Origin: a virus
Reading direction: 5' to 3' (one strand)
DNA: 33,904 bases
IMG/VR virus record: IMGVR_UViG_3300046002_000453
Location: 1-33,904 of that record
The notes under the pieces were generated by a model, which worked only from the letters and a program-made list of their open reading frames with translations, did not search any database and was not told where the DNA came from. Shown piece by piece: positions 21,772 through 28,749 of the stretch; the stretch's first letter is position 1, and each line of letters opens with the position of its first letter. Position numbers and translations under genes: made by a program.

Positions 21772-22085
21772 ACCAACTCAGTCACAGAAAACGTAGACGC
21801 AGCCACTGTCGCATCTTTAATAACAGCAATTTTTTGGCCTGGACTGACCCGAACAATCTCAGAAAAGTTATTCGGCATCATTGGCGACGTTGTAATGCTG
21901 GCCGTTGGATTTGTACCAATTTGAAAATGGCAATGACCCAATGAGCAAGACAGCCGAACCATCGTCGTGGACGCGCCAAATGCAGTCGATTGAACGCTGG
22001 AATTGCTAACCGTAAACACCTGAGCCGTACCCAAACTAGGGACGCCAAGCGCAACATTGTTGGGGTCAAGTTGAAAGATTGACAT
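21768..22085 (-). CDS. Beta-rich virion-associated protein (105 aa)
   Basis: 105 aa with a beta-rich, Ser/Thr-rich sequence (GTAQVFTVSNSSVQST ... FSVTELV) similar in style to the decoration-like protein at 22463. No charged helices or enzyme motif. Its position between two basic mini-genes in the head operon suggests a head or head-tail accessory protein. Confidence 0.65.
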   Translation of the reverse strand: MSIFQLDPNNVALGVPSLGTAQVFTVSNSSVQSTAFGASTTMVRLSCSLGHCHFQIGTNPTASITTSPMMPNNFSEIVRVSPGQKIAVIKDATVAASTFSVTELV

Positions 22086-22228
22086 TACTTGCCTCGTTTA
22101 GCTTTAGTTGCCATGTTGGTTGCAGTGCGCTGGCCGCGCTTAGGCATAGCTTTTGGCTTGGCAATGGCAACCATAATGGCGACAGGCATTGCTTTTTTCC
22201 CAGACATTTTTGGTGATTTACCGTACAT
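22085..22228 (-). CDS. Tiny basic Met/Lys-rich protein (47 aa)
   Basis: 47 aa (MYGKSPKMSGKKAMPVAIMV ... KAKRGK) with basic ends and a hydrophobic middle of about 12 residues. The stop shares one base with the next ATG (TAATG). Such MYGK-type short basic proteins occur in other phages (recollection). It could be a peptide that binds DNA or lipid. Confidence 0.65.
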   Translation of the reverse strand: MYGKSPKMSGKKAMPVAIMVAIAKPKAMPKRGQRTATNMATKAKRGK

Positions 22229-22231
22229 GAT

Positions 22232-22429
22232 TTATCCTTCAACAGTTACTTTACGAGGCCGACCCATTTTCTTAACTGGTGCAATCATGGGCAAAGGTTT
22301 GATTTCAGGCTCAACTTGTACGTGTTCATCCAGACGCACATAGCCCTGATGCCCACGCATCGAGTCAATGTCCACTGGCTGAGTAAAAGTCACAGTGTTG
22401 CCGGATTGCAAACAGCGAAAAGTTGCCAT
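22232..22429 (-). CDS. Small conserved-looking phage protein (65 aa)
   Basis: 65 aa starting MATFRCLQSGNTVTF, with a beta-rich first half and a basic tail (KKMGRPRKVTVEG) that contains a GRPRK AT-hook-like sequence. AT-hooks bind the DNA minor groove, so DNA contact is possible. An AGGG site precedes the start. It is the first gene after the terminator at 22439-22459. Confidence 0.7.
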   Translation of the reverse strand: MATFRCLQSGNTVTFTQPVDIDSMRGHQGYVRLDEHVQVEPEIKPLPMIAPVKKMGRPRKVTVEG

Positions 22430-22438
22430 GATTACCCT

Positions 22439-22459
22439 AAAAAGGGGGCCGAAGCCCCC
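22439..22459 (-). terminator. Intrinsic terminator after the decoration-like gene
   Basis: Minus strand: GGGGGC-TTCG-GCCCCC followed by T5. The 6-bp GC stem with a UUCG tetraloop is a strong intrinsic terminator, placed 4 bases after the stop of the gene at 22463. The next gene starts 10 bases on, so partial read-through must occur if that gene has no other promoter. Confidence 0.85.
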
Positions 22460-22462
22460 CGT

Positions 22463-22786
22463 TTAAACGATGCGAGCAATGACTAAATCAACAGTCGTTG
22501 ACGCCAAGTTAACCGCAGCGCCAGTCGTGTTGGTCGTTGCGATAGTGACAGTGCCAGCAGCGGAAACATAAGCACGGCGAACAAGCCCTGCCTCGCTAAC
22601 GGCAGCAGACATGCCGATGACCATATCGCCCAAGACAACGCCAGGGACGGCTACGGTGTCAGTTCCAGCGGCTTGATCCGCTACGGAAGCAGAATCGAGG
22701 GTACAAGTCACAACCCATGTGTCACTGAAGACGCCACGGAATTGATCATTGCCCTGTCGGGATGTAATTGCGGTTGCAGCAGCCAT
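22463..22786 (-). CDS. Head decoration-like protein (107 aa)
   Basis: 107 aa, beta-rich (FSDTWVVTCTLDSASV ... GTVTIATTNTTGAAVNLASTTVDLVIARIV) with no charged tail. It follows the major capsid gene and is enclosed by two terminators, an arrangement expected for a very abundant head protein. Assignment is by position, length and strand pattern. AAGGAG lies 7 nt before the ATG. Confidence 0.65.
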   Translation of the reverse strand: MAAATAITSRQGNDQFRGVFSDTWVVTCTLDSASVADQAAGTDTVAVPGVVLGDMVIGMSAAVSEAGLVRRAYVSAAGTVTIATTNTTGAAVNLASTTVDLVIARIV

Positions 22787-22800
22787 TTTCTAACTCCTTA

Positions 22801-22829
22801 AAAATAATGCCCCCCATTTCTGGGGGGCT
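22801..22829 (-). terminator. Intrinsic terminator after the major capsid gene
   Basis: Minus strand: GCCCCCC-AGAAAT-GGGGGGC followed by ATTATTTTTA. It is a 7-bp stem with a 6-nt loop and an imperfect T-run, 5 bases after the capsid stop and 15 bases before the next start codon. It is likely a partial terminator. Confidence 0.8.
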
Positions 22830-22834
22830 TGGGG

Positions 22835-23797
22835 TTAGGCTGGCACTGCCAACGCAAAAGCGCTAGAAGACAGAGCTGCACCAGTTGTAGCGGCTGCACG
22901 AAGTGCGGCAACGCCATACAGGGTATCGCTTGTAAACAAAGTGGCAAGGTAATCTTGCTTGTACTGAGTTTGCGAACGGATACCAATTTGCTCTACCAGA
23001 ACCATAGCGTCTTTGTGACCCATCAAGCAGATACGATCTGTTGCAGTGTTACCAGCGCCAGTATCAGCATTGCTCGATGTAAACACGGGGATGCCGTACA
23101 GGTTGCCGATTTCACCATTGCGGATTGCATTGCCATTACCCACAAAAGCCTGTTCTGTGTAACGGGCAAGACCCATCAACGTATTACGGCTTGAAGGAGG
23201 AATGATAAAGAAGCGACCATCCATAGGAGTGTCGTTGTCATCCAAACGCTGAATGGTTCTGCGAATGGCAGCATCTGTCAAAGCACTTGCATTTGACGAA
23301 GAACTGTTATAGACAGTCGTACCATCGCCACCGATGAAGGCTTTAGTGCTTGAAGCAGAAGTCGCATAGTCGTTAGTGCCAACAGTAGCACCATTGAATG
23401 CACGACCCAGTTGGATCAAGCTAGTGTCTACTTGCTTGGCAAGCGCATAGCCAGCGTCAGCAGTGTAGAACTGGCGCAAGCTGTTCAGGGCTTGTGCTTC
23501 AACGATGTCCTCAATGAAACGTGAATATTCAAAGTGCTTGTTGATAGACACTTGAATTTCTGTCTCAGTATCGGCAATCAGGGTAACGGCAGTAGATGCT
23601 GCTTTTGCTGAAGCTGAACCACGGGTAGGTGCAGGAATGTGAACCACATCGCCCTTCTTACCTTTGAAGTTCATTTTCATAACGATGTTAGCCAGAACAA
23701 GATTTTTCTTGTAGGCGGCGATGATTTCATCACTCCAAATTTCGGGGATGAAAGTTGCTGCGGTGGTTACTGTTACCGCTGGGGTGGGATATGCCAT
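22835..23797 (-). CDS. Major capsid protein
   Basis: 320 aa, the expected size for an HK97-fold coat protein without a large insertion. The N-terminus has FIPEIWSDEIIAAYKKN, a pattern common in podovirus major capsid proteins, followed by GDVVHIPAP and EIQVSINKHFEYSRFIED. The C-terminus ends in Ala/Ser-rich strands. It follows the scaffold gene and precedes a decoration-like gene. GGAG lies 7 nt before the ATG. Confidence 0.9.
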   Translation of the reverse strand: MAYPTPAVTVTTAATFIPEIWSDEIIAAYKKNLVLANIVMKMNFKGKKGDVVHIPAPTRGSASAKAASTAVTLIADTETEIQVSINKHFEYSRFIEDIVEAQALNSLRQFYTADAGYALAKQVDTSLIQLGRAFNGATVGTNDYATSASSTKAFIGGDGTTVYNSSSSNASALTDAAIRRTIQRLDDNDTPMDGRFFIIPPSSRNTLMGLARYTEQAFVGNGNAIRNGEIGNLYGIPVFTSSNADTGAGNTATDRICLMGHKDAMVLVEQIGIRSQTQYKQDYLATLFTSDTLYGVAALRAAATTGAALSSSAFALAVPA

Positions 23798-23815
23798 GTT
23801 AATTCTCCAGTTAAA

Positions 23816-24547
23816 TTATCGAACACGACCTTCGGCATACGCTGTGAGTATTTCATCGTTCAGCGCTTCGTAGCGCGAAGGGTCAGTCATTTTGAGACGA
23901 ATAAGGTCAGCCCGTCGATAAACCCGTTTTGAACTCTCGCCAGAGCCACCAACATCAACTTGCGCTGCTTTCATGCTCTTTGCCCTAGTAGCGTCAGACG
24001 CTTTTTCGGACTGTTGGGCTTTCACGCCGCGCAATTCTTTGTAAGTGGACAACAATTCATTAGCCGAATCATAGTCAAAGTCACCATCTGCTTTTGCATA
24101 GAGTCCCAGCCGAATAGGTGAAGATTTCACCCACTCTTGAAACCCAGTATCGTTGACCACTTGAGAGTAGTCAGGATGCTCTTGCGTTAGCTTTTGCTGA
24201 ATCTGCATCTTTTTGAAATCTTGACCCGCTTGTCGGGCCGCGAGAACATCTGGATGCCTATCAATCGTCGTTTGAACTGCTTTTTGAGGATTCTCAAAAA
24301 AGTCAACTTCCGGTTCAACCTCTACTTGTTGCTGCTTAGAACTGAGGTTTTGCTTGAGCAACTCGTCAGCGAGTTTACGGACTTCGCCCACTTCTTGGGC
24401 TTGCTTGCCAATTAGCTTTTCAGCCTCTTGGTGCATCCGTACAACTTCTTCCAAACTTTTAGCCCTGTACTTGTCAGGAAGTTCAGCAGATTTTTTTTCC
24501 TCGATTTCAAGTTCACCTAGCGGCTCTTGTTCGTCATCAATCAACAT
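23816..24547 (-). CDS. Scaffolding protein
   Basis: 243 aa, acidic N-terminus (EQEPLGELEIEEKKSAE), central charged helices and a basic C-terminal helix region (RVYRRADLIRLKMTDPSRYE) that would contact the coat protein. This composition, and the place immediately before the major capsid gene, define the usual podovirus scaffold. No protease motif is seen. Confidence 0.85.
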   Translation of the reverse strand: MLIDDEQEPLGELEIEEKKSAELPDKYRAKSLEEVVRMHQEAEKLIGKQAQEVGEVRKLADELLKQNLSSKQQQVEVEPEVDFFENPQKAVQTTIDRHPDVLAARQAGQDFKKMQIQQKLTQEHPDYSQVVNDTGFQEWVKSSPIRLGLYAKADGDFDYDSANELLSTYKELRGVKAQQSEKASDATRAKSMKAAQVDVGGSGESSKRVYRRADLIRLKMTDPSRYEALNDEILTAYAEGRVR

Positions 24548-24596
24548 ATTTTTTTCCTGCCAAAACGGTTGTAGGATAATTCAACTCGGCTTTCGC

Positions 24597-24824
24597 TTAT
24601 GAGTTGGCTTTACGCTCTGCGCTTAACCTTTCTCGGTGCTTTCTCTCGAACCTTCCATGCGATGATGGAAACGTCCCAGACCACCCTTCTAAGTTAAACG
24701 ACGGAGCGCTTATGACACGGGTGGCGAACCCCCCGCATCTGCACAGCACACTAGAAGTCTCATAAACCTCTAGCGCCTCTGTGCGTTGTCCGCAATCGCA
24801 GACAAATTCATACATTCTTTTCAT
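24597..24824 (-). CDS. FmdB-like zinc-ribbon protein (75 aa)
   Basis: 75 aa. MYEFVCDCGQ and LCRCGGFATRVISAPSF follow the FmdB zinc-ribbon pattern, ending in a basic tail (ERKHRERLSAERK). The usual CxxC pairs are shortened to CxC (C9/C11 and C28/C30), which is odd for zinc binding. The ATG at 24824 is preferred, because GAGGA lies 5 nt upstream. It overlaps the gene upstream by 17 nt. Role in head assembly or regulation unknown. Confidence 0.75.
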   Translation of the reverse strand: MKRMYEFVCDCGQRTEALEVYETSSVLCRCGGFATRVISAPSFNLEGWSGTFPSSHGRFERKHRERLSAERKANS

Positions 24825-25047
24825 TCAAGTCCTCGTATGCTCGTTCGCTGACGCTTTTAAGCGTTTGTAGCCAAATAAGGATAGAAATCTCGCCTTTGCG
24901 GAATTGTAGACTTTTTTCGTCCGCAATGGTAGCGACATTGTTTAACGGGATGAGCATGTTGTCAACATCCTCCATCAAGTCAGCCCAGCCTTGGCGGGAG
25001 AACAGGTCAAACCGATCCTCATAATATTTTTGAAGTTCTTGATTCAC
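24808..25047 (-). CDS. Small helical phage protein (79 aa)
   Basis: 79 aa, mainly helical (YYEDRFDLFSRQGWADLMED ... ISILIWLQTLKSVSERAYE). Similar short proteins next to portal/scaffold genes occur in podoviruses (from memory), with no known role. ATGA overlap with the upstream gene supports translation. Confidence 0.7.
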   Translation of the reverse strand: MNQELQKYYEDRFDLFSRQGWADLMEDVDNMLIPLNNVATIADEKSLQFRKGEISILIWLQTLKSVSERAYEDLNEKNV

Positions 25048-25652
25048 TGTTTGCTCCTAGCTAACATGGTTGCGGCGATTTGAAGCATTGCCTTTGCTTG
25101 GTCAAGGTCTTCAGGCTGGGTGGCCCATCCAACCGTAATCTGCCCAACAAAGCGTCCTGGCTCTGGCGGGACACTAATACGGCATGTATAGGCGACTCCT
25201 CTGGCAATATACCAAAGCCCCATTTCTGATTGGGCTGACTTGTATTCGCCGCAAGGTATCTCACTTGCCATCAGTTTGACCACATCAGCGTTATTTGCCG
25301 CATTCTGGGTAAAAAGCCCAACATCTAGGCCGTCATTGGTCTTGTCCCTGCCGTTTTTGCCATAGGCGCGATACAGGATGCGCGTGCCGAACATGCTGTT
25401 GACCTTGAACACCGCTACCACCAGGGCGCCAGATTGCTTAAAAAGGTGGGCGGCTGCGTCCTCGACCCGATCTTCAGCGATTGTGGGTATCTTTTTAGAT
25501 TCCTTGTAAGCCCCTATCAAAAGCTCTTGGTTTGTATATACAAAATACCCAGAAAAGGTTAAAACCGCCATAAGCACCATTGCAAACAGCCTAAAAGGGC
25601 TGGATACATAGGCCAGAATTTTGTCAACCAGTGCAAGACGCTCATCTGCCAT
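25044..25652 (-). CDS. Membrane-anchored protein with soluble C-terminal domain (202 aa)
   Basis: 202 aa. One transmembrane helix at about 22-39 follows a short charged N-terminus, and a 160-residue soluble domain follows. The end of that domain (RFVGQITVGWATQPEDLDQAKAML as two parts) has the strand-helix look of GAF or PAS-type sensory folds, but I am not sure. It lies in a group of four small genes of which three are membrane proteins. Superinfection exclusion, envelope sensing or a second lysis function are possible. Confidence 0.65.
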   Translation of the reverse strand: MADERLALVDKILAYVSSPFRLFAMVLMAVLTFSGYFVYTNQELLIGAYKESKKIPTIAEDRVEDAAAHLFKQSGALVVAVFKVNSMFGTRILYRAYGKNGRDKTNDGLDVGLFTQNAANNADVVKLMASEIPCGEYKSAQSEMGLWYIARGVAYTCRISVPPEPGRFVGQITVGWATQPEDLDQAKAMLQIAATMLARSKQ

Positions 25653-25655
25653 ATC

Positions 25656-26126
25656 TCACCCGCGCTGCTCAAGAATGCCAAAGGTGAAATACCCAATAAA
25701 CCCAAGAATTGCAAAGAGGACAAGCGCTACCAGCACGATCTCAACGACCTCATCGACTTCTTTCTTGCGCTTTTCAGCAGCCTCACGCTCACGCCGTGCA
25801 TCATGTGCAGATTCGACATCCATTGCCGCTGCGCGGGACTTAATCTTGTTCCAGACATCTACCTTGCCGGACTGCATAAACAGCAGTTGCAACTCGTCCT
25901 CAAACCGCTTTGCCTGATCCAGAGCCATCTCGATCTGGATGGCCGTACCCATTGAGGACTTGGACTTCTTGGCGGCAACAACAGCCTTGGTAGCCGCGCT
26001 TTTAGCGTCAAAATATTTACCCAACACAGGGCCGAGAGACGATACATCGTCAACAGTCTTGCTGACCTTTTTAATCAGTGCGACTGCTGCCTGTATGCCT
26101 GCGAGGGCCGTTAGTGGATCAATAAT
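25656..26126 (-). CDS. Coiled-coil protein with C-terminal membrane helix, ATT start
   Basis: About 156 aa if begun at the ATT at 26126. The frame from 26126 to the GTG at 26027 reads (M)IDPLTALAGIQAAVALIKK, which matches the start of a phage family as I recall it (MIDPLTA...), then long charged helices and a C-terminal transmembrane segment (about 127-149, VVEIVLVALVLFAILGFIG). No ATG, GTG or TTG occurs in frame between the upstream TAG and position 26027. A GGAGG lies 6 nt before the first ATT, and the second ATT touches the preceding TGA stop. A GTG start at 26027 (123 aa) is the alternative. Confidence 0.7.
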   Translation of the reverse strand: MIDPLTALAGIQAAVALIKKVSKTVDDVSSLGPVLGKYFDAKSAATKAVVAAKKSKSSMGTAIQIEMALDQAKRFEDELQLLFMQSGKVDVWNKIKSRAAAMDVESAHDARREREAAEKRKKEVDEVVEIVLVALVLFAILGFIGYFTFGILEQRG

Positions 26127-26283
26127 TTTCGGCCTCCACTACTTTCTTAGGTTCAGGTTTACCTTTTTCCCGCCACTGGAGACACCAGACCTCTTTGCGG
26201 TCAGACGACCACGACCAGCGCACGCACTCAAAGACTGGCGCAGGCGCTTGTAACGTTGGCGGTGGTGGTGGCAGCGCGTCCAT
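26119..26283 (-). CDS. Small Pro-rich, Trp/Cys-rich protein (54 aa)
   Basis: 54 aa starting MDALPPPPPTLQAPAP, followed by ECVRWSWSSDRKEVWCLQWREK, a Cys/Trp pattern I recall from small podovirus proteins. No signal peptide or lipobox. The ATG at 26283 was chosen because it shares a base with the upstream stop; an earlier ATG at 26343 would read through the preceding gene. Function unknown. Confidence 0.7.
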   Translation of the reverse strand: MDALPPPPPTLQAPAPVFECVRWSWSSDRKEVWCLQWREKGKPEPKKVVEAENY

Positions 26284-26510
26284 CAGCGCAGCTTGAAGTG
26301 ATCCCAAAAAGCCGCAGCCGCCACGAACAGACCGCCTAGCCATAGCAAAGGTTTGGCTAATTTGCTAAGTGTCTCTAGCACTTTGAACGCGCCTTGGGCA
26401 GCGCTGAAAGCAGCAGTCACATCCTTGGTGCTTTCGGTCAGGGCGTCCACCTTAACCTCGACAGCCACCAGGCGGTCGTAGATTTCTCGGTGGGTGATGT
26501 CTTGGGTCAT
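26283..26510 (-). CDS. Small membrane protein, possibly holin-like (75 aa)
   Basis: 75 aa. A charged coiled-coil N-terminus (REIYDRLVAVEVKVDALTE) leads to one hydrophobic segment at about 54-69 (PLLWLGGLFVAAAAFW) and a basic tip (HFKLR). Phage proteins of this pattern are often annotated as holin-like or hemolysin XhlA-like. Since another holin is encoded next to the endolysin, its role is unclear. ATGA overlap with the gene upstream. Confidence 0.72.
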   Translation of the reverse strand: MTQDITHREIYDRLVAVEVKVDALTESTKDVTAAFSAAQGAFKVLETLSKLAKPLLWLGGLFVAAAAFWDHFKLR

Positions 26511-26653
26511 GGTGCTGGCGCCGGTGGGGGGACTTGAGCTTCTGCCTGTTCTTTAATCTTGACGATAAGGGGCCACACACCGCTGGACGATGGCAATGCC
26601 CCAAGCGTTTGCAGGACAAAGTTAATCTCGTTAACTTCAAGTTCCAGCTTCAT
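26507..26653 (-). CDS. Small phage protein (48 aa)
   Basis: 48 aa starting MKLELEVNEINFVLQTLGAL, with PSSSGVWPLIVKIKEQAEAQ and a Pro/Ala end. This small helical protein is familiar from many phages (recollection, no function). It overlaps both neighbours by ATGA, and a GTTAACG-rich region precedes it. It is too short for many gene finders but well supported by context. Confidence 0.75.
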   Translation of the reverse strand: MKLELEVNEINFVLQTLGALPSSSGVWPLIVKIKEQAEAQVPPPAPAP

Positions 26654-26940
26654 GCTGCGCCCCAAGGCATGCCGTCAAGCACAGCAGGAGCAGCCAAGGC
26701 AGCAAGCTGTGTGTCGAGTGAGGCTTCCATTGCTGTCAAGTCCAAAGCCGTGCCAAGCCACGCAAGCACATTGGCTTCAGTGACATCGGCAAACGGAATC
26801 ACTGTGTCGCCAGCAGTCAGGCCCACAGAGCCATAGCTGGATGCTGTGTGTTCACCAGATGTCTTGGATGCGCTCCAGTGAACTGTGGTGATGATGCCTG
26901 TTGAGGCTTCGCGGTTTAGTTGGTTGATAGTGAGTTGCAT
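26650..26940 (-). CDS. Small virion-associated-looking protein (96 aa)
   Basis: 96 aa. The N-terminal half is beta-rich (GIITTVHWSASKTSG ... GLTAGDTVIPFADV), the second half helical (NVLAWLGTALDLTAMEASLD). This layout resembles a phage family often found after tail fibre genes. No enzymatic motif is present. It may be a fibre chaperone or accessory; that is inference from position. Confidence 0.68.
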   Translation of the reverse strand: MQLTINQLNREASTGIITTVHWSASKTSGEHTASSYGSVGLTAGDTVIPFADVTEANVLAWLGTALDLTAMEASLDTQLAALAAPAVLDGMPWGAA

Positions 26941-26949
26941 GATGGTTCC

Positions 26950-28749
26950 TTAGATTGAAGTGATGGTCTGCCAAGCAGAACCGGAATAAACACAGAGTTT
27001 TGCAAGTGTTGTGTCAAAGACCATCAAACCAGCAGCAGGAGAGGCAATGGCGTTCTTCTGTGTGGTTGTCATGTTGGGCATTCTCACGCCCTTGGTGGTG
27101 CTTTGTGCGTCTAGGATGGCTGAGGCAGAGGGCGAACTCGTCCCAATACCCACATTGCCGCCAGATGTAATCCGCAACTGTTCTGCCGCAGAACCAGATT
27201 GTCCAGTTCCAAACGAAAGAGCGCCAAGCCCTGTAGTGCCTTCTGTGGAGCTAAGAATAAAACTGTGAACCCCGACTGGCCCTGGAGTAGCGTCCGATGT
27301 ATAAAACTCAATTCGACCAGTTTGTTGGCTGGCTCCAGAGGAAATATCTGAATCTGAAAAACGCAGCGTATTGTTAGAAGCACCCCCGTCGTTATTCCCA
27401 GAAATTTCTAATTTGGTATTAGGTACACTAGTCCCAATACCTACATTACCATCACTACCCTGCACAAACAGCGCATGAGTGTTGGTGTCGCTTTCAACAC
27501 GGAAGTCGTAGTCACCGCCATCTTCGTTAAACACAGTTCCAACACTACCAGACAGCCTCATCAACTCTACACTAACGCCTGCCGCAGAAACGGCAAATTC
27601 TGCTCTACTGGTCGGGGTGGCTGTGTCGTCTGATGTTGTTGCTATATCAAATACTTCAATATCAGAAGCGTTAAATACGCTGAAATGCCCAATGTCTGTG
27701 GTTCCAGCAAAACTGCCTTTTAATCGCAAACTGGCTCTGGTTGTTCCGGCAATCTGAGCGATTACGCCTCCAGTACCAGAGACATCCAATTTATTCGTTG
27801 GCGTAACACCTATACCTACGTTACCAGAGCTATTAATTCTCATAACCTCCGCACCGCCCTCAGTAAAGGCAATGGTGTCAGCGGCAGGGAAGAAGATGCC
27901 GGTGTTGGTGTCGCCTGTGGTGGTGATGGCTGGTAATGCCGCTGTGCCAGCAGAGAATGTAGCTACACCGCTTACAGACAGTTCAGTGAAGTTACCCGCT
28001 GCACCGCCCTCAACCCGCTGCCAAATTGTGCCGTTGAAGGTAGCCCAGTCACCTACACCCCAGTTGCTGACGCCGTTCAGGGTTGTACTACCCGCAACCG
28101 ACACGATGTAGAAGGTATTAGCCGTGCCAACGCCAGATGCCAGTGTCGGTGTATTGGTGCTTGCGTTCCAAGTGCCTTTGTAGACCAGCGCCGATGAGAT
28201 CAGATCGATCTGGTCTTGCAGGCTGGTCAATGTGTCTAGCACGCCTTGACTTGTACCGCCGCCATTGGTGATGACTTTGATCTGCTCTGCCAACTCAGGG
28301 GCAACCACCTCGCCCACATTAAGCAACCGTCCAGACGAAAGACTGATGATCAGGCTACCGTCAAAGTCGATATAAGCATCGCTGACAGAAACGCCATCTT
28401 GACCATCAATGCCGTCGCTTCCGTTCAGGCCATCAACGCCGCGAAGCCCAGCAACGCCGTCTTTGCCGTTGCGTCCGTCCTTGCCGTCACGCCCATCCTT
28501 GCCGTCAATACCGTTGCGGCCATCTTTGATGGTAGACACTCGCTTTTCAATCACCGTGGTTACGCCATCGTATTTTTCACGGATGTCAGAGTCGATCTTC
28601 TTGAGGGCTTGGATTACCAACTGCACATTCTCAGCGGCCTTGCGCTGTTGCATTGCCTTGACCTCCGAAACGGAGTTGCTTACCGACTTAAACAGATTGT
28701 CTGCAATGCCGTCTACTGACGCATCATCAAAAATTTTATCGATTGCCAT
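26950..28749 (-). CDS. Collagen-like tail fibre / host-recognition protein
   Basis: 599 aa. N-terminal helices (1-74) lead to 15 perfect X-Y-Gly triplets at about 75-119 (KDG RNG IDG KDG ...), a collagen-like trimerising rod. A beta-rich body follows with four NVGIG-like segments and Ser/Thr-rich strands (TGDTNTGIFFPAADTIAF, GVTPTNKLDVSGTG). The C-terminus ends FDTTLAKLCVYSGSAWQTI, which is common in phage fibres. It overlaps the portal gene by 14 nt, and GGAG precedes its ATG. The position near the portal rather than near the tail genes is unusual. Confidence 0.82.
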   Translation of the reverse strand: MAIDKIFDDASVDGIADNLFKSVSNSVSEVKAMQQRKAAENVQLVIQALKKIDSDIREKYDGVTTVIEKRVSTIKDGRNGIDGKDGRDGKDGRNGKDGVAGLRGVDGLNGSDGIDGQDGVSVSDAYIDFDGSLIISLSSGRLLNVGEVVAPELAEQIKVITNGGGTSQGVLDTLTSLQDQIDLISSALVYKGTWNASTNTPTLASGVGTANTFYIVSVAGSTTLNGVSNWGVGDWATFNGTIWQRVEGGAAGNFTELSVSGVATFSAGTAALPAITTTGDTNTGIFFPAADTIAFTEGGAEVMRINSSGNVGIGVTPTNKLDVSGTGGVIAQIAGTTRASLRLKGSFAGTTDIGHFSVFNASDIEVFDIATTSDDTATPTSRAEFAVSAAGVSVELMRLSGSVGTVFNEDGGDYDFRVESDTNTHALFVQGSDGNVGIGTSVPNTKLEISGNNDGGASNNTLRFSDSDISSGASQQTGRIEFYTSDATPGPVGVHSFILSSTEGTTGLGALSFGTGQSGSAAEQLRITSGGNVGIGTSSPSASAILDAQSTTKGVRMPNMTTTQKNAIASPAAGLMVFDTTLAKLCVYSGSAWQTITSI

